This document shows, one piece after another, positions 52,747-61,754 of a DNA stretch of 64,000 nt (the stretch's first letter is position 1; each line of letters begins with the position of its first letter). The position numbers were made by a program, and so were the translations under genes. Where the stretch lies: contig CP119308.1 in NCBI GenBank assembly GCA_029203165.1, positions 2,852,001 through 2,916,000 on the forward strand, written 5' to 3'. The DNA is from Candidatus Microbacterium colombiense. GTDB lineage: Bacteria > Actinomycetota > Actinomycetes > Actinomycetales > Microbacteriaceae. The notes below the pieces were generated by a model. It saw only the letters and a list, made by a program, of their open reading frames with translations. It had not been told where the DNA came from and did not search any database.

Positions 52747-52950
52747 TCAGTCGGTCGCGTTGCCCGACCAGTTGTTCGAGCGACGCGTGGCGGTGCCGCC
52801 CTGGCGCATCATGAACGCGAGCGACAGCATCGTGATCAGCAGACCGCCGGTGAACACGATCGCCTGGAAGTCTTCGAGCGACTGCGCCAGGCCCATGAGG
52901 TAGATGCCTCCGAGGAAGAGGATCATGAAGAAGATGAAGCTGAGGATCAC
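52747..52950 (-). CDS. Small two-helix membrane protein of unknown function
   Basis: The 67-residue protein has two hydrophobic helices (about residues 2-22 and 30-47) and a polar tail. It starts with GTG behind AGGAG spaced by 5 nt. It is convergent with the acetyltransferase gene. No family was recognised. Confidence 0.6.
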   Translation of the reverse strand: MILSFIFFMILFLGGIYLMGLAQSLEDFQAIVFTGGLLITMLSLAFMMRQGGTATRRSNNWSGNATD

Positions 52951-53089
52951 GGGGTCTCCTGTCGTAGCGGCCGCTCTCTAGCGTACCGCCCGCGGGTCGC
53001 ACACCTGTCGCGGGCGGCGCCGACTAGCGCAGACCGCGAGCGCAGGGAACCCCCTGTGCCACGCGACGCGGGCGTGGTTGTGTCGGCGC

Positions 53090-53701
53090 ATGAACACTCC
53101 TCTGAAGGCGCTCGCCATCTCCTGCACGCTGAAGCCGTCGCCGGCGGAGTCGAGTTCCGACCTGCTCGCGACTCAGCTCCTCTCCGCCCTCGCCGACCAC
53201 GGCGTCACGGGTGAGCTGGTGCGTGCGGTCGACAGCGTGATCAGCCCCGGCGTCGAGGCCGACATGGGCGGAGACGACGAGTGGCCGGCGCTGCGGCGCA
53301 AGGTGCTGGGTGCCGACATCCTGGTCTTCGCCACCCCGACGTGGATGGGGCAGCATTCCAGTGTCGCCCAGCGGGTGCTCGAGCGGCTCGACGCGGAGTT
53401 GAGCGAGACCGATGCGCGCGGTCGGCCGACCCTGTTCGACAAGGTCGCGATCGCCGGGATCGTGGGAAACGAGGATGGCGCGCATCACATCGCCGCCATC
53501 GTCTTCCAGTGCCTGAACGACGTCGGGTACACCGTGCCCGCCCAGGCCTCCGTGTACTGGAACGGTGAGGCGATGCACACCACCGACTACAAGGATCTCG
53601 ACGAGACGCCGGAGAAGGTCGCGTCCGCGATCGCGACGGCGACCCGCAACGCCGCGCACCTCGCCCGCTCGTTGCGTGAGCGGGAGTACCCCGTCGGCTG
53701 A
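53090..53701 (+). CDS. Flavodoxin-fold NAD(P)H-dependent oxidoreductase
   Basis: The 203-residue protein opens with KALAISCTLKPSPAESSSD, the FMN phosphate loop, and continues with ADILVFATPTWMGQHSS, the flavin-contacting loop of the NADPH-FMN reductase group. It could act as a flavin reductase or quinone reductase. It is convergent with a membrane protein gene; the two stops lie in the palindrome CTGAGCTCAG. Confidence 0.86.
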   Translation: MNTPLKALAISCTLKPSPAESSSDLLATQLLSALADHGVTGELVRAVDSVISPGVEADMGGDDEWPALRRKVLGADILVFATPTWMGQHSSVAQRVLERLDAELSETDARGRPTLFDKVAIAGIVGNEDGAHHIAAIVFQCLNDVGYTVPAQASVYWNGEAMHTTDYKDLDETPEKVASAIATATRNAAHLARSLREREYPVG

Positions 53702-53703
53702 GC

Positions 53704-54726
53704 TCAGGCGGGGCCAGGGGCACGCGTGAACGTCACGACCTCACCGCGCCGCTCCTTCGTCATCGCCAGACCGGCCAGTTCCAGCCGTCGGAAGACACGG
53801 CGCGGGAGAGCCGGCAGCTCGGCGCTGAAACCGGCGGGAGGCTTCGCGAGGCCGGCGACCAGCGACAGGTCGACGTCCGGGCCCCGCAGTTCCAGGCGCG
53901 CATAGTCGCTGCGGCAGCGCCAGCGCAGATGCTGCAGATCGCGGAAGGCGATGACGTGCAGCGTCTCCCCCACCGTCACACGCAGTTCGTCGTTCCCGAA
54001 GGCGACACTGCACGAGGCCGTCCGTCGACGGAGCACGGCCGTGAAGACGAGGTACACCGGGAGGGCGATCACGACCCCCACGAGAAGGATGGCCAGGCGC
54101 GCCCCCAGGCGCATGACGACGTCGTCGAGCACGATCAACAGGGCTGTGGTCACGCCTCCCGCCACCACGACGATGACCACGATCATCTGCGTGAGGCGCC
54201 GCATGCGCAGTTCGAGCGCGGGGAACTTCACGATCGATCCGTCACCGGTCTCGTCGCGCTCCCACTCCGGCGGCACGGGAGGCGGGGGTTTCTTCGCATC
54301 GCGTCGCGTGAACAGGTCGCTGACACGAGCCAACAGACCGAGCCAGATCCATCCGGCGGCCGGGATGGCGGCCATCTGGAGCACGACGACCACGGCGCGC
54401 GCCGCATCCGGGAAGGTGGAGAGCATATCCCCGGCGAATTCCAGCACGATCACCAGGAGCGCGGCGAGCCCGACCGCCACGGCGACGTGCAGCACGACGC
54501 CGCCGCGCACCGGAACCATGTCCATCGTGCGGTTGACGAAGGCGAAGCCGAAGCACCACCCGCCCACGAGCATCATCAGGAAGGGGAAGAAGCTGAGGTC
54601 GTCACCGGCGACCGTGAAGCCGATCGCTGCCAGGAGCAGCGTCGAACCCAGGATCAGCGGATAGCGGACGAACCACCGATCCACGCTGCGCGCGATGCGG
54701 GCATCGGAGGTGTTCGTCGCAGTCAT
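53704..54726 (-). CDS. Multi-helix membrane protein of unknown function
   Basis: The 340-residue protein has an N-terminal block of four or five hydrophobic segments (about residues 20-135), a soluble linker with a Pro-rich part near 145-155, two further helices (about 180-230), and a cytoplasmic C-terminal domain. No family was recognised. It overlaps the gene upstream by 4 bp. Confidence 0.75.
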   Translation of the reverse strand: MTATNTSDARIARSVDRWFVRYPLILGSTLLLAAIGFTVAGDDLSFFPFLMMLVGGWCFGFAFVNRTMDMVPVRGGVVLHVAVAVGLAALLVIVLEFAGDMLSTFPDAARAVVVVLQMAAIPAAGWIWLGLLARVSDLFTRRDAKKPPPPVPPEWERDETGDGSIVKFPALELRMRRLTQMIVVIVVVAGGVTTALLIVLDDVVMRLGARLAILLVGVVIALPVYLVFTAVLRRRTASCSVAFGNDELRVTVGETLHVIAFRDLQHLRWRCRSDYARLELRGPDVDLSLVAGLAKPPAGFSAELPALPRRVFRRLELAGLAMTKERRGEVVTFTRAPGPA

Positions 54727-55187
54727 GCCGGCGGCTCGTCGGCGATGCGCTGCTTCCAGTAGTCGATCTGCGCCTGTGTGTGCGCGTGCGACAGCGGGTC
54801 GACCGCCTGGCCTGCGGCCTCGAGCCACCACACGGCCGACGGCCGATCACCCGCCACGCAGGCCAGCGCGCCGAGCGCGAGCTCGGGCGGATGCGGTCTG
54901 TTCCGGAAGAAGAGCGCGTCACCGCCCCGGACGTTGACGGGCATGCCGTTCCCCTTCATCAGCTTCTTGCGCGGCAGGGAGCGCACCAGCACGTCTTCGG
55001 TGGTGCCGTGGCGCCACCCGTTGACGAGCTCGGGGCTCGCATCCATGATCAGCAGCAGCGCGACCAGCTGATCACGCGGCGTCATGCCTTCGGCGGTCAC
55101 GCTGTCCGGCCATCCCGACCATCCGACACCGAGGCGATCCAGCGCCCGTTCCATCTCTTCGAGAAGGTCAGCTCGTGTGATCGGCAC
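54723..55187 (-). CDS. Conserved actinobacterial protein of unknown function
   Basis: About 154 residues from a GTG at 55187, favoured by AGGGG spaced 8 nt away; an ATG at 55208 would add seven residues. It has charged helices and the motif DALFFRNRPHPPELALGAL. No family was recognised. It is coupled to the membrane protein gene downstream by a 4-bp overlap, so the two may act together. Confidence 0.65.
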   Translation of the reverse strand: MPITRADLLEEMERALDRLGVGWSGWPDSVTAEGMTPRDQLVALLLIMDASPELVNGWRHGTTEDVLVRSLPRKKLMKGNGMPVNVRGGDALFFRNRPHPPELALGALACVAGDRPSAVWWLEAAGQAVDPLSHAHTQAQIDYWKQRIADEPPA

Positions 55188-55269
55188 GTGAATAGACCCC
55201 TGTTGCATGCATTCCCGCAGTCTATGGGGAGGCCCGGACGTGGCCTGATGCGAGGGGCGCCGAACGAGA

Positions 55270-55313
55270 ACACCCCCGAAGGATGCTGCCTGCGCAGCGT
55301 CTCTCGGGGGTGT
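55270..55313 (-). terminator. Nested hairpin terminator after nrdF
   Basis: ACACCCCCGA (55270-55279) pairs with TCGGGGGTGT (55304-55313), and the loop contains a second small stem GCTGC/GCAGC. It ends the nrd operon transcript. Confidence 0.7.
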
Positions 55314-55353
55314 CGTCGGCCGCGCGATCATGCGCGCGACGGGGCTCTCTGAC

Positions 55354-56331
55354 TCAGAAGTCCCAGTCGTCGTCTTCCGTTGCCTCGGCCTTGCCGATGA
55401 CGTACGACGAGCCCGACCCGCTGAAGAAGTCATGGTTCTCGTCGGCGTTCGGCGAGAGCGCCGACAGGATCGCCGGGTTCACGTTGGTGACGGTCGAGGG
55501 GAACATCGCTTCGTAGCCGAGGTTCATCAGCGCCTTGTTGGCGTTGTAGTGCAGGAACTTCTTGACGTCTTCGGTCAGACCGACGCCGTCGTAGAGGTCC
55601 TGCGTGTACTGCACCTCGTTGTCGTAGAGCTCGAAGAGCAGGTTGAAGGTGTAGTCCTTCAACTCCTGACGACGCTCCTCGGTCTCGTTCTCGAGCCCCT
55701 TCTGGAACTTGTACCCGATGTAGTACCCGTGCACGGCCTCATCGCGGATGATGAGGCGGATGAGGTCGGCCGTGTTCGTGAGCTTCGCCTTGGACGACCA
55801 GTAGATCGGCAGGTAGAAGCCCGAGTAGAACAGGAACGACTCCAGCAGGGTCGAGGCGATCTTGCGCTTGAGCGGGTCGTCTCCCTGGTAGTAGTCCATG
55901 ATGATCTGAGCCTTCTTCTGAAGGTTCGGATTCTCGGTGGACCAGCGGAACGCCTCGTCGATCTCCTTGGTCGACGCGAGCGTCGAGAAGATCGAGGAAT
56001 AGCTCTTCGCGTGCACCGACTCCATGAAGGCGATGTTGGTGTACACCGCCTCCTCGTGCGGGGTGATCGCATCCGGAATCAGCGAGACCGCACCCACGGT
56101 GCCCTGGATCGTGTCGAGCAGCGTCAGGCCGGTGAAGACCCGCATGGTCAGCAGCTGCTCTTCGGGCGTCAACGTGTTCCACGACTGGATGTCGTTCGAC
56201 AGCGGCACCTTCTCGGGCAACCAGAAGTTGTTCACCAGACGGTTCCAGACCTCGAGGTCCTTGTCATCGATGATGCGGTTCCAGTTGATCGCCTGCACGC
56301 TGTCGACCAGCTTGATCTGTGGGGGTGTCAT
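55354..56331 (-). CDS. nrdF: Class Ib ribonucleotide reductase beta subunit
   Basis: This manganese or iron cofactor subunit has 325 residues. It supplies the tyrosyl radical for NrdE. The ferritin-like four-helix core shows LTMRVFTGLTLLDTIQG, VHAKSYSSIFSTL and DEAVHGYYIGYKFQ, which carry the metal-binding acidic and His residues. It is the last gene of the nrdHIEF operon, 31 bp after nrdE. Confidence 0.97.
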   Translation of the reverse strand: MTPPQIKLVDSVQAINWNRIIDDKDLEVWNRLVNNFWLPEKVPLSNDIQSWNTLTPEEQLLTMRVFTGLTLLDTIQGTVGAVSLIPDAITPHEEAVYTNIAFMESVHAKSYSSIFSTLASTKEIDEAFRWSTENPNLQKKAQIIMDYYQGDDPLKRKIASTLLESFLFYSGFYLPIYWSSKAKLTNTADLIRLIIRDEAVHGYYIGYKFQKGLENETEERRQELKDYTFNLLFELYDNEVQYTQDLYDGVGLTEDVKKFLHYNANKALMNLGYEAMFPSTVTNVNPAILSALSPNADENHDFFSGSGSSYVIGKAEATEDDDWDF

Positions 56332-56362
56332 GTCTTCGTCGTTTCTCGAGTCAGTGAGCAGG

Positions 56363-58534
56363 TTAGAGCATGCAGGAGACGCACTCGGCCATGTCGGTGC
56401 CCTCGAGCGCCAGCTGGCGGAGACGGATGTAGTAGATCGTCTTGATGCCCTTGCGCCATGCGTAGATCTGCGCCTTGTTGATGTCACGCGTGGTGGCGGT
56501 GTCCTTGAAGAACAGCGTCAGCGACAGGCCCTGATCCACGTGCTGCGTCGCCGCCGCGTACGTGTCGATGACCTTCTCGTAGCCGATCTCGTAGGCGTCC
56601 TGGTAGTACTCCAGGTTGTCGTTCGTCATGAACGCCGCCGGGTAGTAGACGCGACCGAGCTTGCCTTCCTTGCGGATCTCGATCTTCGACGCGATCGGGT
56701 GGATCGACGACGTCGAGTTGTTGATGTACGAGATCGAACCGGTCGGGGGCACCGCCTGCAGGTTCTGGTTGTAGATGCCGTGCTCCTGGATCGACGACTT
56801 CAGCGCCACCCAGTCGGCCTGCGTCGGGATGTGCTTACCCGCGAAGAGCTCCTTGACCTTCTCGGTCTCGGGCTCCCAGGCGCGCTCGATGTACTTGTCG
56901 AAGAACTCCCCCGACGCGTACGTCGAGTCCTCGAAGCCGTCGAAGGCCTGCTTGCGCTCGATCGCGAGGTTGTTGGACGCACGCAGAGCGTGGAACAGCA
57001 CCGTGTAGAAGTAGATGTTCGTGAAGTCGATGCCCTCTTCGGACCCGTAGTAGACGTGCTCACGAGCGAGGTAGCCGTGCAGGTTCATCTGCCCGAGGCC
57101 GATCGCGTGCGAACGGTCGTTGCCGTCCTCGATCGAGCGCACGGAGCGGATGTGGCTCTGGTCACTCACCGCGCTCAGCGCGCGGATCGCCGTCTCGACC
57201 GTCTGGCCGAGGTCATCGGCATCCATCGACAGCGCGATGTTCATCGAGCCGAGGTTGCACGAGATGTCCTTGCCGATCTGGTCGTACGACAGGTCGTCGT
57301 TGTATGTGGTCGGCGTGTTCACCTGCAGGATCTCACTGCACAGGTTCGACATGTTGATGCGGCCCTTGATCGGGTTGGCCTTGTTCACCGTGTCCTCGAA
57401 CATGATGTACGGGTAGCCCGACTCGAACTGGATCTCGGCGACGGTCTGGAAGAACTCGCGCGCGTTGATCTTGGTCTTCTTGATGCGCGGGTTGTCGACC
57501 ATCTCGCGGTACTTCTCGGTGACCGAGATGTCACCGAAAGGCACGCCGTAGACCTTCTCGACGTCGTACGGGGAGAACAGGTACATGTCCTCGCCGTTCT
57601 TGGCGAGCTCGAACGTGATGTCGGGCACGACGACACCGAGCGAGAGCGTCTTGATGCGGATCTTCTCGTCGGCGTTCTCACGCTTGGTGTCGAGGAAGCG
57701 CATGATGTCGGGGTGGTGCGCGTTGAGGTACACCGCGCCGGCACCCTGACGTGCGCCGAGCTGGTTGGCGTAGCTGAAACTGTCTTCGAGGAGCTTCATG
57801 ACCGGGATGATGCCCGAGGACTGGTTCTCGATCTGCTTGATCGGCGCACCGGCCTCGCGGATGTTCGAGAGGAGCAGGGCCACGCCACCGCCGCGCTTGG
57901 AGAGCTGCAGCGCCGAGTTGATGCCGCGGGCGATCGACTCCATGTTGTCTTCGATGCGCAGCAGGAAGCAGCTGACGAGCTCACCACGCTGGGCCTTGCC
58001 CGCGTTGAGGAACGTCGGCGTCGCCGGCTGGAAGCGGCCGGAGATGATCTCCTCGACCAGCGCGATGGCGAGCTTCTCATCGCCGTCCGCCAGGCCCAGG
58101 GCCGTCATCACGACGCGGTCCTCGAAACGCTCGAGGTAGCGCTTGCCGTCGAACGTCTTGAGTGTGTAGCTCGTGTAGTACTTGAAGGCGCCGAGGAACG
58201 TCTCGAAGCGGAACTTCTTGTCGTAGGCGAGGTCGTTGAGCTTCTGGATGAACTCCATCGAGTACTGCTCGATCACGGCCGGCTCGTAGTACTCCTTCTC
58301 GACCAGGTAGTCGAGGCGCTCCTTGAGGGAGTGGAAGAAGACGGTGTTCTGGTTCACGTGCTGCAGGAAGTACTCGCGAGCCGCACGCTTGTCGGCGTCG
58401 AACTGGATCTTCCCGTTCGCGTCGTACAGGTTCAGCATCGCGTTGAGGGCGTGGTAGTCGAGGCCCTCGAATGCGGGGTTCATCTTGAACGCCTTCTGTT
58501 CGGTCACTGCCTGCTCGTCAACTGCGGTACCCAC
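56363..58534 (-). CDS. nrdE: Class Ib ribonucleotide reductase alpha subunit
   Basis: The 723-residue catalytic subunit reduces ribonucleoside diphosphates. Active-site regions include LVSCFLLRIEDNMES, NLCSEILQ, the radical-transfer Tyr pair near the C-terminus (IYYIRLRQLALEGT), and the swinging-arm cysteines Cys718 and Cys721 (ECVSCML). A GTG at 58507 would overlap the nrdI stop as GTGA, the usual coupling in this genome; the GTG at 58534 has a better GGAG site. Both are possible. Confidence 0.97.
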   Translation of the reverse strand: MGTAVDEQAVTEQKAFKMNPAFEGLDYHALNAMLNLYDANGKIQFDADKRAAREYFLQHVNQNTVFFHSLKERLDYLVEKEYYEPAVIEQYSMEFIQKLNDLAYDKKFRFETFLGAFKYYTSYTLKTFDGKRYLERFEDRVVMTALGLADGDEKLAIALVEEIISGRFQPATPTFLNAGKAQRGELVSCFLLRIEDNMESIARGINSALQLSKRGGGVALLLSNIREAGAPIKQIENQSSGIIPVMKLLEDSFSYANQLGARQGAGAVYLNAHHPDIMRFLDTKRENADEKIRIKTLSLGVVVPDITFELAKNGEDMYLFSPYDVEKVYGVPFGDISVTEKYREMVDNPRIKKTKINAREFFQTVAEIQFESGYPYIMFEDTVNKANPIKGRINMSNLCSEILQVNTPTTYNDDLSYDQIGKDISCNLGSMNIALSMDADDLGQTVETAIRALSAVSDQSHIRSVRSIEDGNDRSHAIGLGQMNLHGYLAREHVYYGSEEGIDFTNIYFYTVLFHALRASNNLAIERKQAFDGFEDSTYASGEFFDKYIERAWEPETEKVKELFAGKHIPTQADWVALKSSIQEHGIYNQNLQAVPPTGSISYINNSTSSIHPIASKIEIRKEGKLGRVYYPAAFMTNDNLEYYQDAYEIGYEKVIDTYAAATQHVDQGLSLTLFFKDTATTRDINKAQIYAWRKGIKTIYYIRLRQLALEGTDMAECVSCML

Positions 58535-58953
58535 CGTCGCTCCAATCCGTCGCTCACGCGATCAACATCGTCCTGTGTGCCGAAGATCTCGAGCCGATAC
58601 AAGTGAGGCACGTTGCACTTGCGGCTGATGATGTCACCGGCGAGACAGAAGGAATCGCCGAAGTTGGTGTTGCCCGCGGAGATGACTCCACGGATGTGAC
58701 GCCGGTTCTCCTCGTCGTTGAGGAACCGGATCACCTGCTTGGGCACGGCCCCTCGTTCGACGCCGCGCCCCTCACCCCCACCGTAGGTAGGGGTGACCAG
58801 CACGAAGGGCTCGTCGATGACGAGGGCTTCTTCCTGCCGGAGAAGGGGGATGCGTCGGGCCGGAAGCCCGAGCTTCTCGACGAAGCGTGCGGTGTTACCC
58901 GACGCGCTCGAGAAGTAGACCAGGAGCGGCGCTGCGGTCGCGACGGCGCTCAT
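58504..58953 (-). CDS. nrdI: Ribonucleotide reductase flavodoxin NrdI
   Basis: The 149-residue flavodoxin-like protein has VYFSSASGNTARFVEKL as FMN loop and TPTYGGGEGRG as second flavin loop. NrdI supplies the oxidant for assembly of the NrdF manganese cofactor. It follows nrdH by 6 bp and overlaps nrdE. Confidence 0.95.
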   Translation of the reverse strand: MSAVATAAPLLVYFSSASGNTARFVEKLGLPARRIPLLRQEEALVIDEPFVLVTPTYGGGEGRGVERGAVPKQVIRFLNDEENRRHIRGVISAGNTNFGDSFCLAGDIISRKCNVPHLYRLEIFGTQDDVDRVSDGLERRWVPQLTSRQ

Positions 58954-58959
58954 GGCGGA

Positions 58960-59193
58960 TCACGCCAGACGCGACGCGAGCTCGTTGATCTTGTCGGGAC
59001 GGAAGCCCGACCAGTGGTCCTCGTCGGTGACGACGACGGGTGCCTGCATGTAGCCCAGCGCCTTGACCTGTTCCAGGGCCGTCGGGTCCTCCGACAGGTC
59101 GTGGATCTCGTATTCGATTCCCTTGGCATCCAGGGCGCGGTACGTCGCGTTGCACTGGACACAGGACGGCTTCGTGTAGACCGTGATCGACAT
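58960..59193 (-). CDS. nrdH: NrdH-redoxin
   Basis: This 77-residue glutaredoxin-like electron donor for NrdE has the redox motif CVQC at residues 11-14 and SGFRPDKI near the C-terminus, typical of NrdH. It is the first gene of the nrdHIEF operon; the control region with the NrdR boxes lies upstream. Confidence 0.96.
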   Translation of the reverse strand: MSITVYTKPSCVQCNATYRALDAKGIEYEIHDLSEDPTALEQVKALGYMQAPVVVTDEDHWSGFRPDKINELASRLA

Positions 59194-59268
59194 CTTTTTC
59201 GGCTTCCCCTCAAATCTCTGGCCCGCTTCTCAGCAGACTGTTTCCGGCCAACCCCCGCCGGGAGTTCA

Positions 59269-59284
59269 ATACTACATATAGGTA
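59269..59284. promoter_or_regulatory. NrdR box 1
   Basis: ATACTACATATAGGTA resembles the NrdR consensus acaCwAtATaTwGtgt and lies upstream of nrdH. NrdR represses ribonucleotide reductase operons in response to dATP. Confidence 0.7.
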
Positions 59285-59300
59285 CGGACATTGAGGTCGA

Positions 59301-59316
59301 CCACAAGGGCTAGTAG
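59301..59316. promoter_or_regulatory. NrdR box 2 (weak)
   Basis: A weaker 16-bp match (CCACAA and TAGT arms) starts 32 bp after box 1, the helical phase usual for paired NrdR boxes. Central positions do not match, so this is tentative. Confidence 0.4.
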
Positions 59317-59330
59317 TTACATCCGTGTAG

Positions 59331-59506
59331 TTTTCCACCGCTCTCCACTGTTACAACACAGGTTCTCCACCGTTTCTTCCACAGGTCGAGGGCTCATCGG
59401 GAGCCTCTCGAACCGCGAGAAATCGCGGCTGGGAGACGCCTGTGAGCGATCCATCCACAGGGGGCACGATAGAGGGGGGTTCCGACATCCGACTGCCTGT
59501 GGAAAC
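59331..59506. promoter_or_regulatory. Cluster of DnaA-box-like sites
   Basis: Five words match TTATCCACA at seven of nine positions: TTTTCCACC, TTCTCCACC, TCTTCCACA, CCATCCACA and the reverse complement of TGTGGAAAC, with a sixth weaker one (CTCTCCACT). They lie just upstream of the nrd operon. They may be DnaA sites or chance matches. Confidence 0.3.
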
Positions 59507-59572
59507 TGCGTTCCGGCGTGTCGTCGGCGTGTCGCATCGCGGTCCGCTTCGACGCCTGTCGTCGGCTCCCGG

Positions 59573-59578
59573 TACCGT
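59573..59578 (+). promoter_or_regulatory. Predicted -10 of the MFS gene (leaderless)
   Basis: TACCGT stands 6 nt before GTG at 59585. TTCGAC, 18 bp upstream of it, could be the -35. Confidence 0.45.
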
Positions 59579-59584
59579 TGTGAG

Positions 59585-60793
59585 GTGGCGGGATATCGGG
59601 AGCTCCTTCGCACGCCCGGAGTGGCGCGCATGATGGCGGCGCAGCTGACGGCGCGCTTCCCCAACGGCATGACCTCGCTCGCGATCCTGCTGCATGTGGA
59701 GCAGCAGACCGGCTCCTACGGTGCCGCCGGACTCGTCCTCGCGGCCACCAGCGTCGGGCAGGCCGTGGCCGGACCCATCACGAGCCGGTGGATGGGCGCC
59801 TGGGGCATGCGCCGCGTGCTCACCCTGACCTTGAGCATGTGCGTGCTGGCGGTGCTCGGTCTCGCCCTCCTCCCTCTGAACGTGCCCGGCTACATGGCTC
59901 TCGGCATGGTCGCCGGCCTCTCCACTCCCCCCGTGCAGGCCGCCGTGCGCACGATCTACCCCAAGCTCGTCAACTCGTCGCAGCTCACTCCGCTGTTCTC
60001 CCTGGATGCCTCGCTGCAGGAGATCATCTGGATCCTCGCGCCGGTCGTCATCACTCTCGTCTCGACCCAGGTCGGCACCGTTGAGGGGCTGATCCTCGTC
60101 GCGATCATCCTCATCGGCGGCGGAGCGTGGTTCATCCTCGCGCCCGAGGTCGGACGCGTGCGCATCCCCCGCAGCCGCAACCGCCTGGGTGCCGTGGTGC
60201 TCAAGCCTCCCGTGATGATGGCCACGATCATCGGCTTCCTGCTGATCGGTGCGTGCGCGGCGGTCGAAGTGGGCGTCGTCGCGACCTTCGAGCACGGCAG
60301 CCTCTCCGCGGGGATCGTGCTGGCGGTGTTCGCCCTCGGCAGCCTCGCGGGAGGCCTCGCGTTCGGGCACATCCCGATCGGACCGTGGGCGATGGCACGC
60401 CGTCTGGTGATCGTCACCGTCGGGCTCTCCCTCACCATGATCTCGCTCGACATCTTCTGGCTCGGCGGCACACTGATCCTCGCCGGCATCGGCATCGCCC
60501 CGGCGCTCGCGGTGCTCTTCGCGATCACCTCTGCGAGCGTGAAGTTCAGCGAGACCGCCGAGGCCTTCGGCTGGGCCGGCACCGGACAGCTCATCGGCGC
60601 CGCGGCCGGTTCGGCGATCGCCGGCTTCCTGGTCGACGCCTCCGACCCCCGCGGTGCCTATCTCGCCGCCGTACTGTTCGCTGCCGCCGGCCTCGTGGTC
60701 TCGATCGTGTTCGTCCGCGCCTTCCCCGATCTGCGTCACCGCGATGCGAGTCCCCATCCCGACACCGAACCCCTGGCGGTCACTCCCTCATGA
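59585..60793 (+). CDS. MFS transporter
   Basis: The 402-residue protein has about twelve transmembrane helices, with the MFS loop SRWMGAWGMRRVLTLTL between helices 2 and 3. GTG at 59585 is used: it has a leaderless promoter and gives a normal N-terminus before the first helix. The stop overlaps the sugar kinase start by 4 bp, which suggests sugar or sugar-acid uptake coupled to phosphorylation, or simple co-expression. Confidence 0.86.
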   Translation: MAGYRELLRTPGVARMMAAQLTARFPNGMTSLAILLHVEQQTGSYGAAGLVLAATSVGQAVAGPITSRWMGAWGMRRVLTLTLSMCVLAVLGLALLPLNVPGYMALGMVAGLSTPPVQAAVRTIYPKLVNSSQLTPLFSLDASLQEIIWILAPVVITLVSTQVGTVEGLILVAIILIGGGAWFILAPEVGRVRIPRSRNRLGAVVLKPPVMMATIIGFLLIGACAAVEVGVVATFEHGSLSAGIVLAVFALGSLAGGLAFGHIPIGPWAMARRLVIVTVGLSLTMISLDIFWLGGTLILAGIGIAPALAVLFAITSASVKFSETAEAFGWAGTGQLIGAAAGSAIAGFLVDASDPRGAYLAAVLFAAAGLVVSIVFVRAFPDLRHRDASPHPDTEPLAVTPS

Positions 60794-61710
60794 GCTCCCC
60801 TCACACTCCGATGTCTGCCGTGCCCGCTGTGGTCTGCGTCGGCGAGTCGATGGCGTTGGTCACGCCGACGGGGTCCGCGCTCGCCTCCGCGGCGACGGCG
60901 ACGATCGGTCACGCCGGCGCGGAGGCGAACGTCGCCGCCGGTCTCACCGCCGCCGGCCATCGAGCGGTGTGGGCGTCCCGCCTCGGAGACGATCCGATCG
61001 CTACACGGATCACTTCGGAGCTCGAGCGACGAGGAGTCGAGCTCTGGGTCGAGCGCGATACGGATGCACCTACCGGGGTCATGTTCAAGGATCCGGGTAT
61101 CGAGTCGTCTGCCGTCTACTACTACCGTCGCGGATCCGCGGCCGCGCAGATGGCTGCCGGCTTCCTCTCCGCCGAGCAGCTCCGGGGCGTGCGCATCGTG
61201 CACACGACCGGCATCACGCCCGCCCTCTCCGTCTCCTGCCGCGAGATGGTCGACCGCCTCTACGTCGACGCCCGCACGGCCGGCGCGGTCGTGTCGTTCG
61301 ACGTGAACGACAGGCGGCCGCTGTGGAGCAGAGAGGACGCGGCCGAGACGCTCGCGCGACTCGCGGATGCCGCCGACATCGCCTTCGTCGGTCGCGATGA
61401 GGCCGAGCGCATCTGGGGCACGGCGACCCCCGATGCGATCCGCGCCTTCCTCCCGAACTGCGCACTGCTCGTCGTGAAGGACGGCGACGTCGGGGCGACC
61501 GCCTTCGACGGTGACGCGGAGCCGGTGTTCGTTCCCGCCCCCGTGGTCGAGGTCGTCGAGCCGGTGGGTGCGGGCGATGCCTTCGCCTCCGGGTTCCTCG
61601 CCGCCACGCTCGACGGAGCCGACCTCGCCGCACGCCTCTCCACAGGACATGCGGCCGCCGAGCGTGTGCTGACGATCGCGGCCGACCTTCCCCCGCTCCC
61701 GCGCGACTGA
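60790..61710 (+). CDS. PfkB-family carbohydrate kinase (2-keto-3-deoxygluconate kinase-like)
   Basis: The 306-residue kinase has the N-terminal PfkB region VCVGESMALVTPTGS, a substrate-contact segment HAGAEANVAAGL, and the ATP-site signature PVGAGDAFASGFLA with the catalytic Asp. It resembles KdgK in overall form, including YYRRGSAAAQM. The overlap with the MFS gene suggests a joint function. Confidence 0.88.
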   Translation: MSSPHTPMSAVPAVVCVGESMALVTPTGSALASAATATIGHAGAEANVAAGLTAAGHRAVWASRLGDDPIATRITSELERRGVELWVERDTDAPTGVMFKDPGIESSAVYYYRRGSAAAQMAAGFLSAEQLRGVRIVHTTGITPALSVSCREMVDRLYVDARTAGAVVSFDVNDRRPLWSREDAAETLARLADAADIAFVGRDEAERIWGTATPDAIRAFLPNCALLVVKDGDVGATAFDGDAEPVFVPAPVVEVVEPVGAGDAFASGFLAATLDGADLAARLSTGHAAAERVLTIAADLPPLPRD

Positions 61711-61742
61711 GTCGGGCCGGGACCGCTGCGCCCACCCGGTCG

Positions 61743-61748
61743 TAGGCT
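61743..61748 (+). promoter_or_regulatory. Predicted -10 of the alpha/beta hydrolase gene (leaderless)
   Basis: TAGGCT stands 6 nt before the ATG at 61755. Confidence 0.5.
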
Positions 61749-61754
61749 GGGATC

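Larger units (their letters stand above)
59194..59584. other. 391-bp intergenic region between nrdH and the MFS gene
   Basis: No gene is supported here. The part next to nrdH is relatively A/T rich and holds the NrdR box pair. The part from 59331 to 59506 has a cluster of words resembling DnaA boxes on both strands. The MFS promoter lies at the right end. Confidence 0.7.

Noticed and set aside
59351..60757. A minus-strand open frame opposite the MFS gene
   Set aside because: It is an antisense shadow rich in Glu, Arg and Gly with no domain, while the plus strand encodes a clear twelve-helix transporter.
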